64,000 nt of DNA from Trichuris trichiura (Eukaryota; Nematoda; Enoplea; Trichinellida; Trichuridae), in assembly GCA_037903355.1 (NCBI GenBank), contig JBAJFE010000009.1, positions 310,001 to 374,000 on the forward strand, in the 5' to 3' direction. The notes below the pieces were generated by a model. It ran no database searches and was not told the DNA's origin. It worked only from the letters and a program-made list of their open reading frames with translations. A program made the translations under genes and the position numbers. Positions 22,507-35,500 of this stretch are shown here, in pieces. Each line of letters begins with the position of its first letter. Position 1 is the first letter of the stretch.

Positions 22507-25500
22507 CTAAAATAACCAAGGTACAAGTCACTACTACAGTAATGCTTATTTATGATTTACAGGTACTAATAATGCAAAGACTTAGCGATCAATACAGCTG
22601 CAAAGGCGACAACATGCACGCTTCAAATTAATCAAGGTGCTTGAACGGTTTTGTCTTCAATAAAACTTGTCTCAATATATACGATGCCACTAGTTTTTAC
22701 ATTCTTACGACAAGCCTCCCTTTTTGAAGGGTGCAAAACTAACAAGAACCGCGTTTTCGTTAACAATCAGCCAAGCATGCACTGTCACGCGCTCCTGTTT
22801 TCCATGGCAAAACGGCGTGGTTTGCTGTCGTCCAGCCAATCTTATCCCGTTTATTCGACCACGATTATCCGGTCAAACCTGAGTCAGTTGGTCATTCGAT
22901 GACGCAGTTGTAGCCTCCAATTAAACAGCAGTATCCTGCCCGACCTTCTATCCCTCAGGGCTTAGGAATATCTGCCTCCTTTTTCTCATTCCGAAATCTG
23001 TTAGCCTCTTCGCTTTTACCTTTTGCCCATGTGTCTAACCATGGCTTCTATTTAGTTTTTATTGCCACTTAGTGGAAGACCGTTTCCAGTCCGTGGCGGT
23101 TAAGCAACAAAGAAAGTCATATGAATTTCCTGCGTCTGCGGTGCGCGTAGAATTTAACAGGGGGCAGTTCCCTATGCGGAATGCTCTATCCGAGTGAACA
23201 GTTCATTATAGTCACCTCTTGGCAGATGGAATTCGCAGCATTGGAAAGCAATGTTGTTTTAGAGAATGAATACAAAATTTAACAGGTGAAAAACAGTCTC
23301 GTGTAACTTTAGAAGAAAGTAAGCAATTTGCAGTGGGATTTCACCTTAGTCCTTCTTATTCAGTGGCATCGTGGTAATTGGAAAAAAATCTTAATAATAA
23401 TTTCATTGCATCCACACTGACAATCCTAGAAGAAATGGTGCGCGTCGATGAAACCCATTGCTTCGAACAACACGTAACAATTAGATCCTAAGAAGCTTGC
23501 TTGTCTGGGACGCTAGTGAGCAATTACTTCTATTTCCAATTCTTTTGCAATAGAAAGTACTTCTCAAGAAAATAGCTTGCCACAAGTGTTAACTGAAAGC
23601 TTCATAAAGAGCTCAAAAGAGAAAGCCATCTCTCCAATAAATGAGTTCACGGTTGTCCGGATGTTCAAGGTCATGCGAGCAAAAGCTTCCCTATCATAAA
23701 GAATGGCAAAGAGTAGCTTTTCTAAAGATAGCTTATTTCCTGAACAAATTACCCTCACTGTAGCCAAAAGGCTTCCACTCCTCGACTTTCCAGTCATTGA
23801 TTATGAGAACCGCCTAAGACATAGTATTTAAGGAATCTATCGATTAAAACAGGTACCTTTATTTTTGTCAAGCCAATCCTGTTCAGCCATCTTAAGAACT
23901 ATCAATGAAATGACAGATACGGCTGTCAGAACATCTAATCCAGAATTTCTACTGTCAAAAGTGCATCGCAATAGAAGCAATCATTCAAGTAACGGCTGTT
24001 CGCAAAGAGCTTATCGCCACCGTTAAGAGTTGTACTGTCAATGTTACCAGCAGCGTAACTTAAATGCCTCAACTGCAATTTCTGTCTGTTTTGAGGCTAA
24101 TGGAGGGAGAAAGAAGGCATACTCTGAATTAAATATTAAATTCTAAGATCTTCTTCACACTTTAACTTTCAAGGAAAACTAAACCGTAATTACGCGCCGA
24201 TGACGGGACAAGATGCGTTCTGAAATCTAACAGAATAAGAAGCACTTTTCAGGAATACTGAACCGGTCTTTATAAGTATTCACACATAAATTGAACCCGC
24301 GACGAACGTTGTAATACAAAAAGGGTTCAAGTATTGGCTATAGACATATCAACCGAAGGGAAACTGTGATTTTTATTATGAAGTTGAGGGTGACCGCTCA
24401 TCCTCATAAACAAAAGCACCCAAAAGCACTTTGCTCCCTACGCTTTTCAAGCTAAGCGTGTCAAATAAACAGTTAGAACGCACCGACAATACAGGGCGGG
24501 GTTAGAGCTAGTCGATCCAAAAATGGCCAGGGAAGAAAGATGAAAATTTCTGCGATTGTGCAGTATGGTTTAAGAGAAGACATTTTGATTTTGGAAGGTG
24601 ACTCAAAATTCTGTAGACTCAGAAAGAACATCTTCTTATCATACTTTGAGAAAATGATTGAAGGTATGTCGAAAACAAAAAACGCAGCATGCGACTGGTA
24701 AAAAAGTGTAAGCAAAGCCTGCTTGCAAGTATAGGTTCCACAGACAGACCTCTCCTCCTTAGTCACAAAATGTTTTGAGTTATTAAGTTGTCAGTTTCAG
24801 CTGAAGCTATTTATCGTTAGTAGGTGAAGGCGCCAGAAGCACTCGTATGAGCTTTGGAAAGAGCCTTATCAAGTTTTTTCCCAGAAAGCTTATGGACGTG
24901 CCAAAGACTGCGCATGATTGCTCTGAAAAGCTGCGTGAATTTTTCTATCCTTGTCAACTTTGCTAGCCAGATAAGCTGTAGGAATTTCACACGGAAAGAC
25001 AAGCATGCTCTGAATAGTATCCAAGACGCAGCAGAAAAAATTTACAGAACTTTTATGTCCTGTTTTGACCCTAAGATTTCAGTTTCTTTAGCTTTATTCC
25101 TGCCACTGATAAACGGTAGCTGCCTTCGGAGCTGAAGTTTGCGTATGGACATGTCGACATTTTTGCCCGTCTAGCGAAAACGTAAGTGAACGATAGTCTC
25201 TGCGTATTGCTACTATAGAAACCCAACAGCGCTTTGATAATAGAGATTCATCTGTCGATCTTCTTGTTAAAGCGCAGTTTCAGGAAGCTGTCAATACGCT
25301 TTTGAAACAACCTATTCACTAAACGCACCTTGTCAGACCGTATTTGGGGAATAAAAGATACAGCCGTCTAGTTGCATCCGGTTGGACGAGTTATTGCAAA
25401 TGCGTTAGATCGCTATGTAATGATGTAATGATTGGCAAAGCAGAACGATTAAGGTAAGTTAGCAAGCGAACTTCTAATTTTTATGCAGGGACTTCAACAC

Positions 25501-27251
25501 TCCTCAACGATAAAGGAACTTTATCTGGCAAAATGTTTTCTTGCTCATTTCTTGAACCGGAACGCAGAGTGAAGTAGTAACGCTGATCTGATAAAGTTGG
25601 AAAAAGAAAGCTGACTGTGGCGGTAGTAGCTTTCGTTGTTACACGAAAGAGCATCCGCAGTTCACAATTCTCTGTTTTTTGTGTATTTTTCTCTTCTTCT
25701 TTTGTAGTGGCTTATCACTGTTTCTACAGTTTCACGGAAATAATAAGCACCGATTTATGCTGTTATCCTGGCGGGGATTAGAGTGTTTGCGCCTATGAAT
25801 AGCCGAACGGACAGTCTCTATGGAAGCGCTATTGACGGGATTGGGATGATCTAGGAAGCTTTGAATTTTAATCCTGTCCAAATATGAACGGATATGGCAA
25901 AGAAGGGAATATTTCCGTAAATCGGTTCCGTTCTTGACGAAAATAGGTCTAAATGCAATGGCTGCTTATTATACTTATAAATTTTGCAGCGAGGCGCATT
26001 GCACCAGTTGTACTTAACATGTTAGAGCACTATTGTTCACACGCAATGAGTGCCTATTCAAATTTCTACCTAGCTTGTGCTAAGCGGCGAAGCATCTTGT
26101 GGAAATATAAGTTGAGTTCAGTAGCAAAGTATAAAATAAAGCATTTTTCACCGTTAAGTAAAGCACATACCAGTGTTTTTAGAGCATATCGGATACGGAT
26201 GATTTTAGCAGCAGGACCGGACACCTTTAACGTTTTCTGACTACGTACGCTGAAAACGTAAATTGATGTTGAAAACACCCCATGAATCACTGGAACACAA
26301 AACCGAATGGGATGAGTAGAGATGGATGTATTGCTTTTATTAGAATCCGTAGAGAACGTTTTCTTCGATGCGCATTAGTAAACATCGCGAAAGCCCAATT
26401 AAAGCTCAAAGTTCAGCTATGGCTCCCATTGGTTGGTCTTTCAGTAGCTATGGAATGAGATTTTGCGCTGAGTTCTTTGCCCACATTATAAGGATAAGCT
26501 TCATTGGTTCCGTTGACTGGATAAAGGGTGAACTGAGCCAATGAAGGACTACAAGAAACGAACTGCAGGGCTGCAGAATTAGCATTAAAAGTTCGATTGA
26601 AAATAAATTCAGTTTTTTATTAACGTGCTTGGAAACATAAACAGTTTTCCACAGTATTATTTACTTTTGGGCTGCTTTAAAATCCGGTTAAATTAAAAGA
26701 ATAATATTACACTTTTTCCTTGCGCAACTTGTCAATAGTTTGCGCAGGCTTACTCTCACGAAAGCGATACAGTTTTAGCTCGTCATATGCAGTGGAATCT
26801 TCTCTTGGAACAAAGTTCAGGAAAGATGAGATTGACAAATTCCTAATAAGAAAATGCAATGAAGGCCACTTTGTCAACTTGGAAGATGAACGTTCACAAA
26901 CGAATGCGAGCTAATCATGCCTCCACTTGGCTTTGATGAGTTGTCAGTTAGTCCCACTGGGTGGCAGTTCAGCATTACTCAAGTGAATAAAATTTAATTC
27001 TCTCTTTGATTGAGCATGACTGACGCGTTGCATGAAGGTCAGCTTTCTCCCAGTGGATTAACCGTTAAGTCCCATTGCCAAACAGTCATAGGCAACATTC
27101 GTGCGCGATAGCTGTTGACTGCGTGCTTTCAACAATGCCATGGACTGTTGGTAGCAGAATGGATTAATGCAAGCGATCATGAATGATCAAGCAGTTTGGA
27201 TTCATTTAAAAACTGTACGTGATCTTTGCCAAGCAAATTTTGGATGAGCTA
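22507..27251. other. 4.7-kb stretch with no recognised gene
   Basis: Several 60-100-codon frames occur on both strands but none has an ATG, splice borders and recognisable sequence together. A frame at about 26742-26911 (plus; SRKRYSFSSSYAVESS) begins after a TTTGCGCAG acceptor and resembles the Arg/Lys-then-Ser N-terminal exon of the neighbouring channel paralogue. It might be the missing 5' exon of the first TWK gene, but no good donor follows it. Confidence 0.35.
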
Positions 27252-30200
27252 ATGCAAATTTATTTGCAGAAGATAAAGATTATCCTTTCGCATGTTGGTT
27301 TGGTACTTATCTCGTGTTTGTACATAGTTTTTGGTTCTATGATTTTTTATCACGTCGAGCAACCTCATGAGATAAAAATAAGACAGTGGAATATAGCGCG
27401 GGTAATCGAAAAGCGTGACACTCTAATGGAAGCAATCTGGTCACCTCCTAGTGAGATGAACGTATCTCTCAGTCACTATGCGCATATGGTGAACGATTTA
27501 ACGGAAAGCCTATTGAACGCGTATGATACTCGTTATGTCAAGGTGGCTCATTTGTGCAACACTTCGGAAGAGATTAACGTCTGGACGTATCGAGCTGCAA
27601 TTTTTTTTACTGCTACCTTTCTGACAACTATTGGTAAGTAAGAAACCTTTAGCACGATTTCTGCTCTGTCTGCTTTCACCAGTAAATGAGGTATAGATTC
27701 TTGCAAGTGGTTTAAAAGGAAGCATTCTCGTGGGAAATTTTTAGCTTTTCTCAGTAGACTGATTGAACGACCAAAAATCAATGCGCAACAGCTGTTTCTC
27801 CAGACCAATAAATAACAGCTAATACTTAGCAGAGTTTCAGTTGCGGCTCTTTTCCAAATGATCCTTCCATTTGAAACCGAAATATCTGTTGCATCTTTGC
27901 AGACTAAGCAAACGGTAGTTAACAATATAACTTATTCAGCTAATGAAAACATGATGCTTTTGTACGGGAGCGTGTGTTTTCATATTGAAAATTATCTTTA
28001 TTACGGATTATCTCCCGTTGTGAAGTAAAACAAAAAGATTTTTCTTTTTTCTTTTCTTCCGGAGCTTTCGGGTCTTTCGCGACCCGTCTTCAGCGGTGAG
28101 ATTATGTGTAGTGTGCTAATAACGATATTTTAAATTTTTCCGCCATCTGAAAAGTACGTAAGATACCTTAATAACAACTGAAGTTTTGCTTGTTGAATCA
28201 TCTGTTGCCGTTTTCATTTTACTATCATCCGTTTTGATGAGCAGCACCACTCTGGTGAATCTCCATTGACCCTTATTTACCATCATCAGGCTATTCAGGT
28301 ATTGATTTTTGTGGAGTAGTTGCGAGGCACATATTTACACGACGGTTCCTGAAGCTAGGCAAGGCACCCCAATGTGCAAGAAATTCATTAACCGATGGAG
28401 AACACATAAGAGCATAAATTTCCTTTTGATCAGGTCTCATTACTGCTTCAGCGAAGATTCCAAAAGTTGTAGCATTGGATTTATGGTAAATATCTAATTT
28501 AATAACCACCAATGGGCGGCTGCAAGGCGTCTTCTAAGAGCATTTTTCATTTCTCTTGATCTATGAAGTATATGTGATAATCTAGATATTCTGAAAGTTT
28601 GAGTCAATAGCTTTCCTACGCTTTATTCGAATGAACAACTTAAATATTAAGCTGATTGATGACCAGTTACTTATTACGCTCGATGAGGACAGCCATATCA
28701 AGTCTGCTTCCATGGTTGGCTGTCTGCGTAGGTGGCATCATTTGGAACGTTGACTGTTTCACAATTTCATTTCAAGCTGTGCTGCATGTTTTCCCATGTG
28801 GAAACCTTTAATCACATAGCCTATTAATAATATCAATCTCCACGGCATTCTGGAAAAGCGATATCCATCTAACAGCTAGAACAGGTCTAAGCTTGCGAGC
28901 TTCAAGTTAGAACTACACGAGTCTAGCTCGTTTTGTTCAACTACGAAAACAAAAGGAGAATACTGTTTCCATTCATCCAAAACTGCGTGCATGGACTAAG
29001 TCGACAATGTTCTCAACTTGAATAGACTGATTGGGGATAGCCGTTAAAAAATAGTAAAAGTCAGCTTGTATACAGTTTATGCAAATGAACAGGGTATTCA
29101 TTTGGGTGCTCAGCGTTAAACAACTATTAGAGAAGAAGCTACTTCCCAACCAGCTCATTATGAATTATCAACATTCTTGAATTTTCATTAAACGTTTTTA
29201 GATTTAGGCCTGCTTTCTTGATCTGCTACAGTTCCTAACTGCTAGCTCCTAAATAACAAATAATTGAAATCGAGTAAAGATACCATTTGACAAAGGCTTC
29301 GATATAATAGCGACAAATACGTCAGCATGCAGTTAAATGGTTTGCAGCTTCATTGTCAGCTGTTGGTGTTAACATGCTGCAAAACTGATAACAACAGACC
29401 TTAAAGCAGTACACGTTACCTTCCGCTTGTATAAAATAAAACATATTCTTCCTTTTCCATAGTCGAATTTTCCTATTGATCACACAAGACAACTACATGA
29501 GTGATTTTTAATGGATGCCGCTTCCCATCCGATTTGTTCGCAAACGCTGCAAAAGTAATTTTCTTCCGAAAATGCGTTAGCAGTATAACTCTGGTAAGTG
29601 AGAACTTAGTAAAATTGAAATGATCAGTCTGAACCACTCTGATGTAATCAACGTATATGACATTAGGCAGTTTTCTGTGTACGCATCAGACAACCTGGAA
29701 TTGGGGTGGAGTTTTTCTGCCGATAACGAAGGCCACTTTTTTAAATGGGCTGTCATGACGCCCATCAAAAGAAAACTGATGATAAGGTAATCAATTATTC
29801 CGGCGCGACGCGTATAACGCTGCAAATGATTTCCTCTAATTTGATTGCAACTGTTCAGCAAAAGTTTAAACTAATTCCATAGGAACACAGTAACACAGCC
29901 GTGACGTATTAACGTGGTTATTTGCTCGCGGTTAATTTCAGCTTGTAGGCGTCGGTAGTAATTCCAATGGCTATTTTACTAAAAATAAATGGAAAAGCAC
30001 GTCTATCACCGAACGCATATTTTATCAACAGATTGTTTCTTTTTCTTTTGCCGTGTTTGCAATGCCCGCGCAATGCTGCTCAAAAAATAAAATACGAAAA
30101 AAAGTGGTGACAAATGCTATCAAAAATTGCTTCGCTAAGTCTCAGTATGAATCACAGTTCCCTTTCAGAGGTAAGCGTATGACAATAAGGCTGAACTGAG

Positions 30201-31830
30201 CAACAAATTCGTAGTATCTAATAAAAAGAAGAATTACGTATCAGTGATTTGTTGATGCTGCAATAACGTTTCGTTTCCAGAGCATCCGATAAGTGCTCAT
30301 CCGTAGTGGCAAAATAGCCCATAATTCAAAGAAATAGATGGAAAGTTATGTAGGTGAAAGTTATTGACCATCCTACCAAAGGAAGTGGTTTTCCAAGACT
30401 GAAAACCTGTGTTTAGCAGTACAAATCAATTTGCAAGCATAATATAGTAGCCACAAGTGCAAGAGACGTCCTTTTCAAGAAGCTGCAGCAAAGAATTAAC
30501 ACGCCAAAGCAAAGAGTGCAGAAACAGGAGTGTCGAGAAGTTTTAAAAAGCCATGGTGCAGGTTCTGCGGAAGGAAATCAGCCCACTTCATAATTCATTG
30601 ACACAGTCATTTAATTTTCAACTTTTTAATTTTAATATCCAATGCTGATGATGCTGTGAGCCCGGATAAATAAAAACACACTATGTATAGTGATTGGATT
30701 CACAGTGATAATGAATTTGATGTTGACATCATTACAAGGAAATTTGTATCCAACTGCTTCAAAGCTCTGAAGTCTTTTCCAACGTTGAAGACAAGACCTC
30801 TTTATTCTGGATATTATATACAACATTTAGCACTTACAGAGCTACCTTTCTGCTATAATTTAGCCTAGAGCTAAGTGGAGCACAAATTGTAACAGAGATA
30901 GTGCATAAGTAAAGATTACAGTAAGCAAGCAAAGATATCACAGTTATTCAGCTTGTATTCACAACGATTGAATTTTCAGGTTATGGAAACTTGGTGCCAA
31001 TGTCCGCTCTAAGCAAAGCATTTTCACTAGTTTATGGCCTAATTGGAATTCCTCTGATTTTAATTACAATAACTAATTCAGGAAAATTCTTGGGTGAATG
31101 CATGGTCACAGCGTACAACATGGGATGCAGTTCAAAACTGCGTCGTCTTGTCTGCAGGAAGAAAAGGATGGAAAAGGAAAGGAGGCAGAGCGAAACCTGT
31201 AACCAAGAAACTGGTGCCAAGAACCATGATCAGGCTGAACAGCGTCACTTATTAATGGAAGAGCTCAACAAAGTGGGGCTGCCTGAGTTCGTTGACATAC
31301 CGGCCAGCTTAGTTTTGGCCGTACTATTAGTATACATCACTTTCGGAGCACTCCTTTTCCAGTATGTGGAAAAATGGGATTTTGTTGATTCACTCTACTT
31401 TTCATTCATCACAATGACTACGATTGGGTTTGGTGACTTGGTCCCTGAAAACCAAGCGCATTACTTCTCAGTGTTATTATACATTATGGTCGGACTCATG
31501 CTAACGACCATGACAATTGATCTCGTCGGTGTGCGGTACATTGTTAAGGTGCATTATTTCGGAAGAGCAATTCAAGATGCTAGTTATACGCTGGTCAACA
31601 TTGGAGGAAGATTAATGTCGTTAGAAGACGTGTTGAAGTATGCGCCCCTTTTTCACCGTCAAGTAGACGCCGAATTGTCGCGGAAGCAATCGAAAAGAAC
31701 TCGACAAGGGGCTTACGTACCTGAAGATATCAAGTCGATTCGTTACATTGACATTCCAGCACGTCCTTCTTCAATATCCCATGTTAGGTTAAGTCAACAG
31801 TTCAGTATTAGCAATGAAGCAAATGAGTGA
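27252..31830 (+). CDS. TWK-type two-pore-domain potassium channel A
   Basis: Exons 27252(or 27270)-27633 and 30980-31830. TM1 is HVGLVLISCLYIVFGSMIF, followed by an extracellular helical cap, pore helix 1 with filter TTIGYGN, TM2 (SLVYGLIGIPLILITI), a basic cytoplasmic loop, TM3, pore 2 TMTTIGFGDLVP, and TM4 (LLYIMVGLMLTTMTIDLVG). The C-terminal tail has the HYFGRAIQDA and IKSIRYID motifs shared with channel B. The 3.35-kb intron splits the Gly codon of the first filter (TTIG/YGN), exactly as in channel B. Background K+ leak channel at the plasma membrane. ATG at 27252 gives about 410 residues, but TTTGCAG at 27269 is a good acceptor at the same position as in channel B, so an upstream cytoplasmic exon is likely. 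AATAAA at 31895-31900 follows the stop. Confidence 0.9.
27994..28100. repeat. Partial copy of the hammerhead-bearing repeat family
   Basis: The sequence tttattacggattatctcccg matches the outer arm of the copies at 6.55 and 48.48 kb (tttattacggataattcccg), followed after a T-rich stretch by the hammerhead core. The second arm is missing. It lies in the long intron of TWK channel A, on its antisense strand. Confidence 0.7.
28056..28099 (-). ncRNA. Hammerhead ribozyme-like motif, copy 3 (best paired)
   Basis: On the minus strand: CCG, CTGAAGA (position 7 of the core is variable in known hammerheads, so A is tolerated), one extra C, a perfect 5-bp stem II GGGTC/GACCC with a 6-base loop, GAAAGCTC, then CGG pairing with the initial CCG (stem I). 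All core bases C3 U4 G5 A6, G8 A9, G12 A13 A14 are present, with AGCU as minimal stem III and C at the cleavage position. The extra base before stem II, also in the other copies, is not part of the classical core. Confidence 0.7.
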
Positions 31831-32597
31831 CAAGGTGTCTTGGGGAATTTACCACAAATGTTGTTTTCGATTGTCAAGATGAAAACCTGCGAGAAATAAA
31901 AACTTGGAGTTATTTTACAGTCTTGCAATCTTCGTTAAAAAGTACTAAACGCCTCAGTGCCACCACGGTAAAAATTTTCGAAGCGTTAAGGCTAGAATGC
32001 GCAAAGATAGCCTCGAAAAAGCATGTTATAAAGAATGGATACGCTCTATAACAAGCAAGGTTATACACAAGAATCTGATTGCAACTGGCTATCTCTATCA
32101 GTCTGTGCAGATTATGTTCAATCTAACTTCTAAATGTGACGAAAAACAGCGAAGAATCAAAATGGACTTAGAAAACGTTTACTGTATGCATAGATGTAAA
32201 GATTGCACTCTCCTTAAAAAATATGGACAAGCCGGCACTCGGAATTTACTAATTAAAATACAATTAGGGAACAGCACACTGATGGGAACAGATCTTTCTG
32301 TTTCAGATGGAAAATAGGTTGTTCCGTTACCATATTTTGAGTGACGCAGGCATGAATTCCATTAAGAATCAAACGTCCTTCTCACCGCAATCGCCTACCA
32401 GTGCGCTGTTGTGCCTATTGAACCCGTATAGTGGCAGAAAAGGTCTGTGGCAGTTCTTATAGAGGGTCGTCTCGTTTGGGCTTTAGAGTACCGAAGTTGG
32501 CAACACTGCTGTCATAGACAACTGCTCATCCGATTCATGAGAATAACGCGGTACTGAAAACGTTCCACGCCATATTTGGCAAAAGCCTTGGCTGGTT
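31831..32597. other. Intergenic between convergent channel genes
   Basis: It holds the 3' untranslated regions of both TWK genes. AATAAA at 31895-31900 is a good poly(A) signal for channel A. A 106-codon frame at 31997-32314 starts with ATG but lacks recognisable sequence and is probably chance. Confidence 0.5.
31895..31900 (+). terminator. Candidate poly(A) signal of TWK channel A
   Basis: AATAAA lies 65 bases beyond the channel A stop codon. Confidence 0.6.
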
Positions 32598-35500
32598 TCA
32601 AAAAAAGTATGTCTTTCTTTTAGACTTTGGTTCAGTTATAACAACCGGACACATTCTGCTGTGGCAATATTTGCATGACTTCGAGTCGTACGCACTATCG
32701 ACGCTCGACAGACTCTCGCTACTCCAATCGATATACCTGATTTTGCGAATATCTCTAGGTATGAACGGGATCATATGTTTTGTAATGTAAACGTTGTGAT
32801 ATATGTAGCCATTTCTGTAACGATCATTTCTGTATCGAGCCATTACTTGATTGTACCACTCGCCCACGTAAACAACTTTTCCACCAACAATAGCTAAGGC
32901 ACTTCGAGCATCCTGAATTTTTCTTCCAAAGTAGTGAATTTTGCGAATATATTGCACGCCGACAAGATCAATGCACATTGTCGTTATAACAAGGCCAAGA
33001 ACGATGTACATAAGTATACCAATCATATTCGAGCCTCTTCGAGGTATAAGGTCACCAAAACCAATTGTTGTCATTGTAATGAAGGAAAAGTAGAAAGCTT
33101 CAAAATAGTTCCACATTTCAGTGTTGCAAAAAAGAAGTCCACCAAGCGCTGTGTACCCAAACAGGATAGCTATGACTACTGTTGCGGGCACGCTGCTATG
33201 GTCAAATTCAAGAAGCCTTTTTTGCTTGCATTGATCGCATAAGCCAAAACTTTCCTGGCGAGTAAGGTCGCCTAAATGACGTTTCCTCCATCTTCGAATA
33301 CCTTTGTTTATCTTTTGCTTGAGTTCGAGGTAGTAACTATACTGCCAAACAAGATATTCGCTAAAAAACTTTCCAATATCCGCAATCGTAACCAAAGTGA
33401 GCGGTATTCCAAACAAGGCAAAGCATATACACACTGCACGTCCAGTTAAGGTTACAGGTGCAGGATTTCCAAAACCTAAAAAAAGAAGTATCACAAACCA
33501 GGCGTTCAAGTTTTAACGGGTGAATACAATCAGTTGCCAAAGCTCTACAAATTGAACTGCTCACAGTTTGTCGGATCGTCAAATTAATATAATAGATCGT
33601 TTAGTGACCTTACCTAACAGGTGACTTGCAGCATTAGTTTAGTCATCGGATTTGCCCGAAGAAAAAGAAAACATGTACAGTGACTTCATGAACAAAAAGA
33701 AGCCAAAAGAAACTCTTACCGATTGTTGTCACAACGGTAACCGCAAAAAATATCGCCGTAGAAAAGCTCCATTCGTCTATAGTTTTGTTCTCAATAATTT
33801 CATGCGAAGTCAGATAGTACTTGTGAAAAGAATGGTACAGGAGTTCCGTCACGTTGGCCATAGAAAGTAGTGCGTATTCCTCGAAAGTTTCCATGTCAGC
33901 TGTCTCCTCCCGTGCCATATGCCATAGCTGACGAATCATCTCGAAACGCCTTTCATAAATATCATCCAAACTGGCTCGTTTCATTTTCCTTTCATGTGGT
34001 AACTCAATCCGATGAAATATAGCAGCGCCGATCATGGTATAAACTGTTGTAATGAGCACAAGGCCGACATGAGGAAGTATCAGTTGAAGCCCCTAAATAA
34101 GAATGATTGATTGAAATTCTTGAATACATTGTATTTTGTAACGGGTACATAAGCTTTCACGGTAAATTTTTCTATACGGTAGGACCCGTTGGTGAGCGGA
34201 ATTCTAGATAAGAATGCACCTTGATAAGCGCGCACGTGCCTAACCCACAACGATATTCACAGAACCCTATCTAGCAAAATAAAGGCTATTTTAAAGCTAC
34301 TCTAGTAAATGTGATCATTAGATTTTCACACCCATAAAAACAAGAGAAAACAAATAAAGTCTGTATCACGTCAAGAAATGCTTTCAATCATTCAGAAACT
34401 ACCAATACAAGCAAGAGCATGCGCACCATTTATCTTAAGAGCTGGAAACCATTTAAGCTACTGGAAAGATAGGTGCTCAACAGGGTTGACATTGCCGTAA
34501 AAATTTAACCTGAATAAAGATAACAGAAGGAGGCTTTCGATTTTCGATAACGGCAGGGAAATTTAACTTAACGTGACTTAATCCTGCAACGCCAGTTCCA
34601 TTAGTGAAGGCACGCCAACTGAGGATTTACTGCTCAGGCTTAACCCACTGCTATTACAAATAAGGGATGGATAAACAACAAGTTTCGTCGTTGCTCATTA
34701 AAGCAGTGAGTTACATAAGATAAAAGCAGACGAACTATTAAGAGTTTACGAGGCCAATGCCTGAAGCGTCTTGGCTTTTACACATACATAATATGCAGTA
34801 GCATTAAAGAGGGTGAACAATCATAGAGGTACGATGGCGAAGAGTCATCCAAAAGGTCCAAATTCATGATGGCCACTAAAAGCTAACTAGTATAACGAAC
34901 ATAAAGTTTTTCAAGCACAAAGTGATAGGGAAATGTGCGAAACAGCTTTCGATCGAATAGTAAAAAATTTTTAGTTTTCAGAAGAATAGTAGAATTCAGA
35001 AGCGTGCCTCTGTTTCTTAAGAAACACTTCTTCAACAGCTTGCTTCGGACGAGCAGTTCCACTGCACACTCACAAAAACTGATTTTCTGCTGTCATAGGA
35101 ATAAGAAGGCTACAAATGGGAACAATTGTTGAGAACAAAAATGAACATGCTAAGCAGAAAACGGAACATTCTATTACCACCGTACAACATGGTGATATAT
35201 TTTTTGCCGAAACGCAACAATCTCTTGAAAACACCTTTTTCTATTTCACACCAATGCTCAAGATAAAAGAACAAAGGATTGACCAATGGATGCTCATCTA
35301 TCGGCACGCGGTGGAACGTATTCCAGAAAAATAATAGCGTATGTCCATAAACAGTGGAATTGAAGAAAATCTACAAGTCAATGTTGACCGATGGGACGGA
35401 AATGGTGGACCAGGGAAACTTGGCAGAAATTGGTTCTCAAGGCATCTTGCGCATTCATCGATGTCAATCACATGTCAACGAAAAACGGTTCCCTATTCCA

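Noticed and set aside
31997..32317. 106-codon ATG frame after TWK channel A
   Set aside because: It lies in the presumed 3' UTR beyond a poly(A) signal and has no family signature.
32934..33242. Plus-strand 102-codon frame
   Set aside because: It is antisense to the conserved pore and TM4 exon of TWK channel B.
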